Source: JBDHWI01 sp964590135 (lineage in GTDB: Bacteria; Chloroflexota; Anaerolineae; J036; Brachytrichaceae). Taken from it: a stretch of DNA of 64,000 nt. A program made the position numbers and the translations under genes. The stretch spans positions 62,001-126,000 of the forward strand of contig CAZPVX010000007.1 in the NCBI GenBank assembly GCA_964590135.1. Direction: 5' to 3'. The notes below the pieces were generated by a model. It saw nothing but the letters and a program-made list of their open reading frames with translations. It was not told the DNA's origin and did no database searches. Shown here piece by piece: positions 8,514 through 16,318 of this stretch (the first letter of the stretch is position 1; every line of letters starts with the position of its first letter).

Positions 8514-9542
8514 TTAACCAAACCTCACGCCTTCATTCGCCGTCTTCGCGCGCTTGGCGTAGCGCGCCGGCATCTGAATCGAGTTCCAGCCGCCCCAGTC
8601 ACGCAAGCGCACCAGGTTGTTGTCCGTTGCCGCGATGTGCGTGGCGCCGGTGTGGCGCAGATCGTGCGCGCTCAGGTTGTTGAAACCGAGACGCCGGCCC
8701 AGCGTGGCCACGAGCTGCGAGATGGTGACACGCGTCATCGGATGGTCACCCAGCTCGTCGCTGTTCTGGATCGAGCCACGAAAGAACATGCCGATGGGCG
8801 GCGCATCGTGCCGGTGATATTGCTCATATGCCTGGCGTGCCGGCGCAAACTCCGGTGCGTTCAGGTCGTAGACGCCATGCGCTTGGTCGGTGCCTTTGAC
8901 CTTCGGGCGGAAGATGTGCACCAGGCCGCCGCCCATGTTCACGTCGCTCACCTGGATACCGGCAGCTTCCTCGGCGCGCGTGCCGAAGTAGTAGAGTGTT
9001 GCGATCACAACACTGTCGCGCCGGCCGCGCGGTGTGTCAGGCTGATCGAGCAGTGCCTGCACCTCTTGGCGCGTGAGTGTGTTGAAGTTTGCTTTCTTCT
9101 TGCTCACGCGGGTCTTCTCACGCTGGGCGTCGATGTTCATGCCGGCGGCCGAGGCGATATTGTTCACGGCGGCAATCAGTGACGCCTCCTTCGGCTCAAT
9201 CACGCCGGCTTTGTGGGCGAGGGCGGCATAGGTGCGCACCACGCTCAGTCGATTGTTGATCGTGCCGATGGCAAAGCCCTGCTCCTTTTTCATCCACTGC
9301 TTGAAGCCCTCGACGAGTCCCCAGGAGACGACACGCCACTCGGCTGGATCCGTGGCTAGACGCGGGCCGCTGGTCGCGTGCTTCTTCTCGCCTAGATAGC
9401 GCGCGAACAGGTTAAGCGCATCGACCTGTGTCTCTAGCGTGGCCTGCGACATCTCGTCGGCATACAGATCGAATACAGCGCCGGCGGCCACGCGATTGGC
9501 CATCTCGCCGAGGTCGACCGGGACGGCTGGCAAATTCGACAT
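8514..9542 (-). CDS. Tyrosine recombinase (XerC/D-like)
   Basis: A 342-residue recombinase. The N-terminal SAM-like core-binding domain includes an LARYLGEKKHA-type helix and GTINNRLSVVRTYA. The catalytic domain has Arg in YYFGTRAEEAAG, the HDLRHTGATH box, a GGWNS segment in place of the usual GH, and the Tyr nucleophile in ARYAK. ATG 9542 is chosen because GGAGA lies 7 bases upstream. A serine integrase already sits at the attachment site, so this enzyme probably does something else, for example dimer or multimer resolution or integration of a second kind. Confidence 0.9.
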   Translation of the reverse strand: MSNLPAVPVDLGEMANRVAAGAVFDLYADEMSQATLETQVDALNLFARYLGEKKHATSGPRLATDPAEWRVVSWGLVEGFKQWMKKEQGFAIGTINNRLSVVRTYAALAHKAGVIEPKEASLIAAVNNIASAAGMNIDAQREKTRVSKKKANFNTLTRQEVQALLDQPDTPRGRRDSVVIATLYYFGTRAEEAAGIQVSDVNMGGGLVHIFRPKVKGTDQAHGVYDLNAPEFAPARQAYEQYHRHDAPPIGMFFRGSIQNSDELGDHPMTRVTISQLVATLGRRLGFNNLSAHDLRHTGATHIAATDNNLVRLRDWGGWNSIQMPARYAKRAKTANEGVRFG

Positions 9543-9593
9543 TCTCAGTTCTCCAATCTCCAATTTCTCAATTTACAGTTCAGAATCGCCGTT

Positions 9594-9620
9594 CCTTACA
9601 TTCCTATAAATAATGTAAGG
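9594..9620. promoter_or_regulatory. Inverted repeat upstream of tyrosine recombinase
   Basis: CCTTACAT and ATGTAAGG, perfect 8-bp arms around an 11-base AT-rich spacer. The left arm lies within the 10-mer TTCCTTACAT that also occurs on the other side of the recombinase gene (8500-8509). Arm length and spacing resemble a tyrosine-recombinase core site or a repressor operator. No direct evidence for either. Confidence 0.5.
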
Positions 9621-9681
9621 CCGTGTCGGTGGCCGGAAATGTGGATTTTCGGACACTAGAAACGTGCTCGATCATGACTCC

Positions 9682-10248
9682 TTACTTCCTGAACTCGTCC
9701 GGCCCGCAGTCCGCCACGCAGCGTGCAACCATCGCGGCGAGTTGCATCAGCTCGATGTAGACCTTCCTTGGATCGCGCTTGGATTGCTTCTCCCACACAT
9801 GCGCCTTGAATTCATCAAGCTCTTCAAGGATCACGGCGTATGCCTCGTGTAGGCTGTGCATCCGCGGGTGTGTCTCGCGGGCACGCTGTAGTTCCTGCCC
9901 CACATCGAACAGAAACTTCTCGGCGACCACGTCGCCGGCAACCGCGCCGGACGCCCATTGCAGTTTTCGCAGTTCGGCGATGGCAATCTCGACCACGTGC
10001 TTATTGCCGTATTGCGAAAAATCGGTGCCGACTGCGGTCAGGTAATTGATAAGGTCTGAGGCAAGCTGTTTGTCCTCGACATACGCGCGAGCATCGGAAT
10101 CTGTCAGCAGAATGGCCGACGTGTATGGCATTACCCGCTTCATCACGTCGCGATCCTCAACCTCAACAACAACGCCATCGCCAACGGTGCGCGCCTGACG
10201 ATCTGCTATGACTGCGCCAACCTCGTATACTTTGCCTTCAACTTCCAT
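9682..10248 (-). CDS. MazG-like nucleotide pyrophosphohydrolase-type protein
   Basis: 188 residues. The C-terminal half has HEAYAVILEELDEFKAHVWE followed by an IELMQLAAMVARCVADC helix. This is the EExxE-like helical pattern of all-alpha NTP pyrophosphatase-fold proteins common in phages. The acidic residues of the first helix are the expected metal ligands. The N-terminal half (VYEVGAVIADRQARTV) is not recognised. Possible role: hydrolysing non-canonical or surplus nucleotides. GGAG lies before the ATG. Confidence 0.65.
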   Translation of the reverse strand: MEVEGKVYEVGAVIADRQARTVGDGVVVEVEDRDVMKRVMPYTSAILLTDSDARAYVEDKQLASDLINYLTAVGTDFSQYGNKHVVEIAIAELRKLQWASGAVAGDVVAEKFLFDVGQELQRARETHPRMHSLHEAYAVILEELDEFKAHVWEKQSKRDPRKVYIELMQLAAMVARCVADCGPDEFRK

Positions 10249-10280
10249 ACTTTCTCCATTCCGAAATCGAAATCCTCAAT

Positions 10281-10658
10281 TCACAATTCATCACTGTCGT
10301 CTGGTTCGTCCTCGTCTTCGAAAACATCTTCATCAATATCGCCACCGCCTAGCCCCAGCGTGAGTGCCGGTGTCTCCGCCGGCGTGCGCAAATCCCACGC
10401 CGGCACCGGTTCGGTGCGAATGTTGGCAAGCAGGCGCAGCGCAACAGCCTCGCTGACTGGCGTAATGCAATAGATCGCCCCACCCCCAAAGAACTTGGTA
10501 TAGGCGTCAGCGTCTTCAGTGGCCGGCACGTCGATGCGCAGGAGCGGCGCGCCGAAGTGCGTTTCTTCCTTTGCCTTGCCGACGATGCGCTGCCGGCCCA
10601 TCAGTTCGACCAGCGCCCACGATTCGAAAACTGCTGTTGTTTGTTCTTGTTCACTCAT
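10281..10658 (-). CDS. Conserved phage protein, acidic tail
   Basis: 125 residues. The N-terminal part (ESWALVELMGRQRIVGK, then HFGAPLLRIDVP and GGGAIYCITPVSEAVA) belongs to a family seen in many phages and some bacterial genomes, with no known role. The last 20 residues are strongly acidic. The ATG has AAAGGAAGG upstream. Confidence 0.72.
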   Translation of the reverse strand: MSEQEQTTAVFESWALVELMGRQRIVGKAKEETHFGAPLLRIDVPATEDADAYTKFFGGGAIYCITPVSEAVALRLLANIRTEPVPAWDLRTPAETPALTLGLGGGDIDEDVFEDEDEPDDSDEL

Positions 10659-10705
10659 GTATTCCTTCCTTTAACTGGACTTAAATTAAACAAAACTGAC
10701 CACGC

Positions 10706-10960
10706 TCAAGCGAGAATGCCATGCGCGTCCATCAACACCATGCGGATGAGCGTGAACACGCTGCTGTTGCGGATGTGGTTCACAATGCGTCCGTCCTTCT
10801 CCGCTGGCGCATATGCGCCACGCTCGGTCTCATTCAACCGGTAGATGTAGTTGCCGGCGATCTCGTCGCCGGTGCCGTCGTTGGCAATCTCCATCGTGGC
10901 GACTACGCGCTTGTTGCGCTCGTCGCCGTGAGGGACGATCTCAACTGTTACTCTATACAT
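10706..10960 (-). CDS. Small conserved phage protein (MYRVTVEIVP family)
   Basis: 84 residues, with a beta-rich start MYRVTVEIVPHGDE and an IANDGTGDEIAGNY turn. This arrangement is found in a recurrent phage protein family of unknown function. A GGGGGG-containing ribosome-binding region precedes the ATG. It overlaps the end of the next upstream gene by 13 bases. Confidence 0.7.
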   Translation of the reverse strand: MYRVTVEIVPHGDERNKRVVATMEIANDGTGDEIAGNYIYRLNETERGAYAPAEKDGRIVNHIRNSSVFTLIRMVLMDAHGILA

Positions 10961-11457
10961 CGCCCCCCCTCATTGAGCGTCGGATCGTCACTCTCATGCG
11001 TCGGCGCGGCCAGCAGTCCCGCATAGCCGGCGCGCTTGAATGCTTGAAAGAAGGTCTGGTCACCACGCACCGCATACGGCAGCAACACCTGCACGATCTC
11101 AGCCTGCTGCATGGCGACCATCGCGAGTTGAATCTCCAGCCACTCTTGCGCCAGTTTCCACGCGGTGCGTTTGGCCTGATCGCGCAGGTTCTTTTGCTGC
11201 GCGAGGGTCGTGGAAAGCCGGCGCGCCCGCCGGTCGTTGTAAAGCACCTGATACGCCGCCTCGCTGTCGACCGGCATTCTGAAACTCATCTCGCCATGTT
11301 CAATCGGGATGATGAAGTCGAGGCCGCGCAACTCGCCGGACTCGTAACGCTTGCGAATGTCGGATGCGCCGGCCTTCGCCAACATCTCCTCAATGCGCGC
11401 GGCGGTGCGCTCCGGTGGCACCGTGCTGGTGCGATTTTTGATTGGCAGATTATTCAT
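10948..11457 (-). CDS. Conserved phage protein with PVDSEAAYQVL core
   Basis: 169 residues starting MNNLPIKNRTSTVPPERTAA; the ATG at 11457 has GAGAGGAAG upstream. The pattern of an N-terminal TSTVPPERT, a helix with AKAGA, a beta-sheet around FIIPIEHGEMSFRMPVD and a helical C-terminus is a recognised phage family without assigned function. A neighbour to other short phage genes in the same operon. Confidence 0.7.
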   Translation of the reverse strand: MNNLPIKNRTSTVPPERTAARIEEMLAKAGASDIRKRYESGELRGLDFIIPIEHGEMSFRMPVDSEAAYQVLYNDRRARRLSTTLAQQKNLRDQAKRTAWKLAQEWLEIQLAMVAMQQAEIVQVLLPYAVRGDQTFFQAFKRAGYAGLLAAPTHESDDPTLNEGGRCIE

Positions 11458-11722
11458 GCTTCCTCTCCGCTGCCCACTGCGCAGCCTCGCGGTCAAATTT
11501 TTGTGTGATGAGTGCGACTTCCTCTGCGTCCTTCACCGCTTTCTCCTGTAGGCGGTCGTAGCTCGCATTGGCCGCAGCGATGGCTTCCTCGCGCGTCATC
11601 GCTATTCCGCAATCGCGAGTCGAATGCCATTCGTTGCGATGGATGATTCTTTGTGAGATGTGCCATTCCCAACGGCTGCCGAATTTTTTTAGTGTGATGG
11701 TTAAATCGAGTGGCTCGCTCAT
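11450..11722 (-). CDS. Hypothetical protein
   Basis: 90 residues: a beta-hairpin-like first half (LDLTITLKKFGSRWEWHIS) and a helical second half. No family recognised. It overlaps both neighbours by 4-8 bases, which supports translation as part of the operon. Confidence 0.62.
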   Translation of the reverse strand: MSEPLDLTITLKKFGSRWEWHISQRIIHRNEWHSTRDCGIAMTREEAIAAANASYDRLQEKAVKDAEEVALITQKFDREAAQWAAERKHE

Positions 11723-11946
11723 CTCATCTTCCTCGCTCGTTTCCGATCACTGCCCAACACGAACTTGCCGCAGACCGGACAAACGTAGATCGCCAGCCGG
11801 CTGTCATGTCCGTGCGTCATCTCGGTGCGCACAGCACTGGCCGCCTCGCGCGTCTCGAAGTGCGTCTTGCGCTCGCAGTTCTCAGCGCGGCGCAAGTCGC
11901 GAATGCGCTGGCGCAGCTTCGGGTTGCGGTAGCGGCGCAGGGTCAC
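11719..11946 (-). CDS. Small Cys-containing basic protein
   Basis: 75 residues, very basic N-terminus (RRYRNPKLRQRIRDLRR), then ENCERKTHFET and YVCPVCGKFVLG. Three cysteines could form part of a zinc ribbon of the kind found in small phage proteins. Binding to nucleic acid is plausible but not shown. It overlaps both neighbours by four bases. Confidence 0.65.
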   Translation of the reverse strand: MTLRRYRNPKLRQRIRDLRRAENCERKTHFETREAASAVRTEMTHGHDSRLAIYVCPVCGKFVLGSDRKRARKMR

Positions 11947-12392
11947 GGTAGCTCCTCAGCGCGCAGCCAGTTCAGGTAGCGCGCATATTTCTCGCGGAAT
12001 CGCTGCGCGACATCCGCAGGTAGATCGACATGACGCCACTCGGCTGAGTTGTCAGTCGAGTCGGCGATCTTCACGCGACGCGCAATCGGGTTGGCGCGCA
12101 CGCGGCGGATGTAGACGATCTGCGGTTCGTTGTTGCGATGCGTGATCGCATCGACCGCGTCAGCGACCTCGTCGCCAAAGAAATTGATGATGTCTTCGAC
12201 GGTGACATCGGTGTCCTCGACCACATCGTGCAGCCACGCGACAATGCGGTCAGTTGGGTCGTGCAGTTGCGCAACGACGCGCGCGATGTGGCTGATATAG
12301 CTGCGCCCGCTGCGGTCAGACTGACCGCTGTGATGTTTGGCGGCGAATGCAGCCGCCATGCACTCAACACGTGCGTCTTCAGTGATGACCAT
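11943..12392 (-). CDS. SpoT-like HD hydrolase (small alarmone hydrolase type)
   Basis: 149 residues with the motif series of the RSH hydrolase domain: HHSGQSDRSGRSYISHIARV, WLHDVVEDTDVT and KIADSTDN. These provide the His/Asp metal ligands of the HD fold. Proteins of this size (Mesh1-like) remove the 3' pyrophosphate from ppGpp and some also act on NADPH. GAGGTG precedes the ATG. Carriage by a phage suggests interference with host alarmone signalling or nucleotide salvage; activity is inferred only. Confidence 0.8.
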   Translation of the reverse strand: MVITEDARVECMAAAFAAKHHSGQSDRSGRSYISHIARVVAQLHDPTDRIVAWLHDVVEDTDVTVEDIINFFGDEVADAVDAITHRNNEPQIVYIRRVRANPIARRVKIADSTDNSAEWRHVDLPADVAQRFREKYARYLNWLRAEELP

Positions 12393-12738
12393 CGATCACC
12401 TCGTTTATTGCCTGCTCGAACAACACACCCACGTGCGGCCAGGATTCCAGCCACGTGCGCACCTGCTGCAGGTCGTAGTTTGGCCAGACGTGCAGTGAAT
12501 ACACGATGCTCTCCGGCGCCGGCGTGGGCGGCGACTCAGCCGGCCTGCCCAGGATGATGCTGAGAACCTGCGGCGGGCGTTCTGGATTCAGGTCCACCGG
12601 TTTCAGGATGCCGAAGCTTGCACAATCTGTTTTGATAAATGCGCGTGCCGGCGCGCTGACGGCATACAGCATCAGGCAGCGGTCGCATTGTTCGGATGGT
12701 TCGATGACGAGTTCGCGAGTCGGTTCGGGTTTGTTCAA
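12379..12738 (-). CDS. Hypothetical protein, Cys-containing
   Basis: 119 residues if read from the TTG at 12738, which overlaps the RuvB-like gene's stop (TTGA) and has AGGAG seven bases upstream. The longer frame upstream is a shadow of that gene. It contains CDRCLMLYAV and a C-terminal YSLHVWPNYDLQQVRTW region. No family recognised. Confidence 0.6.
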   Translation of the reverse strand: MNKPEPTRELVIEPSEQCDRCLMLYAVSAPARAFIKTDCASFGILKPVDLNPERPPQVLSIILGRPAESPPTPAPESIVYSLHVWPNYDLQQVRTWLESWPHVGVLFEQAINEVIDGHH

Positions 12739-13820
12739 AATGACTCCTGTGCAAACAGCGAAGATTGCAGCGTTTCTTTGAGGCTCTCTTTCAGTTTCTC
12801 CAGCACATCGCGCCCACTCCACCCTTCCGGATCGATGACGTTGGCGCGCGTGATCTCGCGTCCATCGCGCAACTGGCGCACATAGCCGAGTTGCACGAGA
12901 TACGGCTCGATCTCATCACGCACGCGCTCGGATTCGACATCGGGCAGCATCGACAGCAGCCGGCGCTCGCCGATTGGTCCGTTCTCACGCGCGAGCACTT
13001 CGAGGTATTGCAGGTCGTGCAGGGTCAAGCCATTGCGCGAGACAATGCCGCGCCCCAGCATGACCCGGCGCACGCAGGCATCGATGTGGTCGCCGTCGCT
13101 GATGGCGATCTCGTCACGCACATCACGGGCGATGTCGAGCGCGATGCGCGGGACGCGCCGGCCACACATGGCGATGCGGGTGTGAATCTCCGCAGGCAGA
13201 TCACTGAATTGGCGAGCAACGATCTGGGCAACTTCGGCGACGCTGTAGCGTTGCAGGACGATCTCGGTGCAGCGAGATCTGAATGCGTCGTCCAGTTCGC
13301 TCGGTTTTGTGGTGGCGAAGATGAAGAAAGCCTGCTTCAGTGTTGCCACGAAGCGACCATCGCGGCCCTTGATGACGACGCTGCGGTCGTCGCTCTCCAA
13401 CGCGGTGAGCAGGCTCTCCTGCGTGCGCAGACCGAGCGTGTGCACTTCATCGATCATCACCGCAAATGGCGGGTATTCCAAGACGCGCATCCCGCTTTGC
13501 TCTCCGGCGTGCTTGGCGCATTGCTTCGCCGCGAGCAATTTCTCATCGATCATGTCGAACAATTCTTCACGTGTCTTCACCGCGTGGCCGTCGAGCCGGA
13601 TGAATGGCACACCCAGCGCGCCGGCGACGCGCTTCGACAGATCGGTCTTGCCCGTGCTGGCCGGACCCAGCAACAGAAATGTGCGGTCGAGGTAGACCGG
13701 CTCGCGACTGAGCGCGATTGCCAGTGAGCGTTTGACGGCATACACAGCGTTAGTCTGCCCGATGAAACCCTCGAAGGCTTTGTCGACACTGCTGCGGATG
13801 CCGGTGGTGATAGCCGCCAT
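12735..13820 (-). CDS. RuvB-like AAA+ ATPase
   Basis: 361 residues from the ATG at 13820 (TGATG overlap with the previous gene). Walker A GPASTGKT, Walker B AVMIDEVH, sensor-1 FATTKPSEL, an Arg finger in FRSRC and a sensor-2 Arg in RRVPRIAL are visible. A winged-helix C-terminus follows (GLTLHDLQYLEVLAREN, then EPYLVQLGYV), as in RuvB. The family drives Holliday-junction branch migration as a hexamer with RuvA. No RuvA-like gene lies nearby, so it may use host RuvA or act in phage replication or recombination. Confidence 0.85.
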   Translation of the reverse strand: MAAITTGIRSSVDKAFEGFIGQTNAVYAVKRSLAIALSREPVYLDRTFLLLGPASTGKTDLSKRVAGALGVPFIRLDGHAVKTREELFDMIDEKLLAAKQCAKHAGEQSGMRVLEYPPFAVMIDEVHTLGLRTQESLLTALESDDRSVVIKGRDGRFVATLKQAFFIFATTKPSELDDAFRSRCTEIVLQRYSVAEVAQIVARQFSDLPAEIHTRIAMCGRRVPRIALDIARDVRDEIAISDGDHIDACVRRVMLGRGIVSRNGLTLHDLQYLEVLARENGPIGERRLLSMLPDVESERVRDEIEPYLVQLGYVRQLRDGREITRANVIDPEGWSGRDVLEKLKESLKETLQSSLFAQESF

Positions 13821-14125
13821 CAGAACAACGACTCCTGTTTCGCCGCCGGATGCACCGGCTCCAGCTTCACCAGTTGCAGCCGGTGCCCCACCCAACTATT
13901 GATGCCAGGCTCGATCTCTGCCGGCGTGCTGCTGCTCACGCGGTAGCCGACGCGCTTGATGTATGCCCTAAAGATCGACATCTCGCGTTCATCTGTCGCG
14001 CGATTGAGGCGCGTGATGGTGAGTTGCTGCGCCTGTGCGTCGTAGTCCAGCCGCGCACCATGCTCCAGATGGTGCGGCGTCTGCCGGCTGCCGGCGATGA
14101 TTTCTCTCAAGATCGTTTCAAGCAT
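13820..14125 (-). CDS. Hypothetical protein
   Basis: 101 residues, mixed alpha/beta, starting MLETILREIIAGSRQTPHH. No family recognised. It ends in a TGATG overlap with the RuvB-like gene, so the two are translationally coupled and perhaps functionally linked. A long perfect hairpin lies 14 bases upstream of its ATG. Confidence 0.6.
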   Translation of the reverse strand: MLETILREIIAGSRQTPHHLEHGARLDYDAQAQQLTITRLNRATDEREMSIFRAYIKRVGYRVSSSTPAEIEPGINSWVGHRLQLVKLEPVHPAAKQESLF

Positions 14126-14138
14126 TGTGCTTTTTAGG

Positions 14139-14175
14139 TAACCCGAAACGCAATCAGTGCGCGTTTCGGGTTACA
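14139..14175. promoter_or_regulatory. Perfect 14-bp inverted repeat upstream of the RuvB-like operon
   Basis: GTAACCCGAAACGC and GCGTTTCGGGTTAC flank a 9-base loop. On the minus (coding) strand there is no following U-tract, so an operator or an RNA structure controlling translation of the gene 14 bases away is more likely than a terminator. Confidence 0.7.
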
Positions 14176-14211
14176 AAGAATTTCTGCAAAACACCCTCTT
14201 GGGGTGGCATA

Positions 14212-14260
14212 CCTACCTACCCACGACCTACCTACCCGACCACCTACCTACCAGGTAGGT
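14212..14260. repeat. Three ACCTACCTACC repeats plus palindrome
   Basis: The 11-mer ACCTACCTACC occurs at 14212-14222, 14226-14236 and 14242-14252. The last one merges into the palindrome ACCTACC-A-GGTAGGT (14246-14260). The region is non-coding. Arrays of 11-bp direct repeats are the form of ParR-bound centromeres (parC) and some origins; the ParM/ParR pair lies 2 kb away. Confidence 0.7.
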
Positions 14261-14306
14261 CTTTTGAGCGTGGGTAGGCCTCGTTTTCGGTGGGTGAGTG
14301 GGGCGT

Positions 14307-15191
14307 TCACTGCCCTGCCCCTCGCGTGCGCACGCCCGGGACTGACTCACGTCGTGCGACACGCTCTGCATTCACCGCGCTATTCCACCGCCGTATCACA
14401 CCCTTCCCCACCGACGGCGTGACGAGATTTCGCTCGGTCAACAGGTTCAGCGCATCAGTAATGTCCTGGTTGCTGCGCAGCAGACCACCAACGCGCTGCG
14501 GGATCCGCTCTTTGATCTTCTCTTGCGTGAGGGGATCGCAATCACGGCACATGTCGTAGATGCGCCGCGCAAGTGAATGTATGCGCACCTTCCGCTCGGC
14601 CATTGATTCAGTCGCGATGACCTGACCGGTCGTTGTGATCTGCACATCGTCGCGCGTCTCGCCGGCCACGTCGGTGTCGTCATCGTCATTCACTGGAGAC
14701 TCGAATTGTGTTTCGACTGTCAGCGCGTCTTCATCAGCCAGCACATCATCGTCGCGCCGACCGTTGGTGTAGATTGCTGGCGTCGATGCGCTCGGCACCG
14801 CTGGCAGCTCATACACCCGCGCGCCGATAGGCCGGCCGATGACGCGGCGCTGCTCGTTGACAAACTCCGTGCGCGCTTTGGTGAGTTCGGCGCGGGCGCG
14901 CTTCAGTTCGTTGTCGGCATCGATCTCGGACTTGCGCACCTCGACATCCATATTGCGTCGATAGTGATGCTGCTCGTTATCGTTGAGCAGCACGGCGATC
15001 ACCACGCTCACCGTAATCAGCACGCCGAGAATGAGAATGATCCAGTGCGCCTTGCGCGCCAGCGGATCGTCAATGTCCATAAACAGAAAGCCGACGGCGA
15101 AGGTCAGCACGCCGGTGGCGATGCCGCCCCACACGCCGACTTTCAGCGCGATGTCGCGGCTGTGTTTCTGGACACTCTCGAACTCATTCAT
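14307..15191 (-). CDS. Membrane-anchored protein with coiled coil and winged-helix-like C-terminus
   Basis: 294 residues from the ATG at 15191. Two transmembrane helices lie near the N-terminus (GIATGVLTFAVGFLFM and HWIILILGVLITVSVVIAVL). A heptad-rich segment (about residues 85-125), an acidic linker and a helical C-terminal domain with DPLTQEKIKERIPQ and a DITDALNLLTERNLV wing-like segment follow. The C-terminus resembles a winged helix that could bind DNA at the membrane. No named family recognised. It overlaps the upstream gene. Confidence 0.65.
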   Translation of the reverse strand: MNEFESVQKHSRDIALKVGVWGGIATGVLTFAVGFLFMDIDDPLARKAHWIILILGVLITVSVVIAVLLNDNEQHHYRRNMDVEVRKSEIDADNELKRARAELTKARTEFVNEQRRVIGRPIGARVYELPAVPSASTPAIYTNGRRDDDVLADEDALTVETQFESPVNDDDDTDVAGETRDDVQITTTGQVIATESMAERKVRIHSLARRIYDMCRDCDPLTQEKIKERIPQRVGGLLRSNQDITDALNLLTERNLVTPSVGKGVIRRWNSAVNAERVARRESVPGVRTRGAGQ

Positions 15192-15645
15192 TCGGTTCGA
15201 TCCTCTCTCGTCTGAACGCACTAAGCGCGTATGCACCGACGAGGCCGGCGATCAACACTGCGATCAACGCGACGATGACCGGCATGTCGTCCTGAAACGT
15301 GCGCGGTCGCTTCACCGGCACCGGCGTTGGAGTTGGTGTCTCAGTTGGCGTAGGTGTCGCGGTCATGGTTTGCGTAGCAATCGGCGCGCTGGTCGGCATG
15401 GCGGTGGCTGATGGCACAGATGTAGGCGGCATCGGTGTCGATGTTGCTGTTGGCGTGCTGGTTGGCGCGCTGGACGTGGCGAGCCGGCTGACGCTGGTGC
15501 CCTGCGCGTTGGCGCGTTGCACGTCAGCACGCGCCATGTCGATGGTGGCTTGCGCTTCTGGCGGGGTCAGTGTCTGCGCGCTGACCTTCGCCGGAAAAGC
15601 GATCAACACAAACAACAACGCGAACAGCAACAGCGATTTCATCAT
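15184..15645 (-). CDS. Secreted membrane-anchored protein with Thr/Pro-rich linker
   Basis: 153 residues. A signal peptide (MMKSLLLFALLFVLIAFPAK, cleavage likely after VSA), a short helical domain, a roughly 60-residue Thr/Pro/Ser linker (TPTATSTPMPPTSVP-type), then a C-terminal transmembrane helix (VIVALIAVLIAGLVGAYAL) and a short cytoplasmic tail. Type I topology with the linker outside the membrane. Such TPTPTP linkers are typical of Chloroflexota surface proteins. Role unknown. Confidence 0.7.
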   Translation of the reverse strand: MMKSLLLFALLFVLIAFPAKVSAQTLTPPEAQATIDMARADVQRANAQGTSVSRLATSSAPTSTPTATSTPMPPTSVPSATAMPTSAPIATQTMTATPTPTETPTPTPVPVKRPRTFQDDMPVIVALIAVLIAGLVGAYALSAFRRERIEPNE

Positions 15646-16112
15646 TGACCAGGTGGCAGCAGGAATTGATTGGCGCGACCTTCCGCGATGATCTGTTGAG
15701 CGATTTGCGGTGAAAATCCGCGTTGCTTTAGCAACTGGTATTGCTCAAAATTCGAGAGTTGCGGCGCGCTGGTGAAGTAGTTATTCGTCGTAAGCGTGAG
15801 CGATGTTGGCTCTGCGGTCGCCGGCGGTGCAGGTTGCTGCTTCTGGCCGCGCGCGATGTAGCCAATCAACGCACCACTCGCCATCATCGTGCCGGCCAGC
15901 AGGATGACTGCAATCACAATCAGCGCGCCATTGTCGTGACTCTCTGTCGGCACGGGTCGATCCACCACGATCACCTGCGGCGGTGCGGCGGTTGGTGCCG
16001 GCTGCGGCGTTTGCACTGCGCCGATTTCTGCACTGTAGCGACTGCCAGCGCAAGCGATCTGCGCAGCAGCCATCAGCACGATGGCGATCACAATCAGCGT
16101 TCTAGTTTTCAT
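15642..16112 (-). CDS. Exported membrane protein
   Basis: 156 residues from the ATG at 16112, which has GGAGG five bases upstream. A signal-peptide-like N-terminus ends at IACAG, a possible but imperfect lipobox. A Pro-rich linker, a transmembrane helix (ALIVIAVILLAGTMMASGAL) and a C-terminal helical region (FEQYQLLKQRGFSPQIAQQ) follow. It forms a membrane-protein cluster with the two genes downstream. Function unknown. Confidence 0.65.
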   Translation of the reverse strand: MKTRTLIVIAIVLMAAAQIACAGSRYSAEIGAVQTPQPAPTAAPPQVIVVDRPVPTESHDNGALIVIAVILLAGTMMASGALIGYIARGQKQQPAPPATAEPTSLTLTTNNYFTSAPQLSNFEQYQLLKQRGFSPQIAQQIIAEGRANQFLLPPGQ

Positions 16113-16317
16113 GCAACCTCCGATCTTGTTTGGGATGCTGTTTGCGCCACGCGCGGCGCTCGTATTCAGGAATGTCCAGACCGCTCGGCGGCAATCTTCC
16201 TTCGCGCTCCAGCCACTCGTAAAGCGCAAAGTCTTCTTCCGCCACTTTTGCGTATTGCCGGAAGCGGCGCTCCCAGTCGTCCGGCACGATTTCAATCACT
16301 GTTTCTGTTGCGTCCAT
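16102..16317 (-). CDS. Hypothetical protein
   Basis: 71 residues, highly charged and probably helical (DWERRFRQYAKVAEEDF). No family recognised. It overlaps the downstream gene by 11 bases and lies one base from the ParR-like stop, so it is within the partition operon. Confidence 0.6.
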   Translation of the reverse strand: MDATETVIEIVPDDWERRFRQYAKVAEEDFALYEWLEREGRLPPSGLDIPEYERRAWRKQHPKQDRRLHEN

Positions 16318-16318
16318 G

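Noticed and set aside
14207..14262. CRISPR array
   Set aside because: The ACCTACC repeats are too short and their spacing is only a few bases.
15299..15480. Tandem repeat or CRISPR-like array
   Set aside because: The repetition comes from a Thr/Pro/Ser linker coded by irregular codons; there are no equal spacers.
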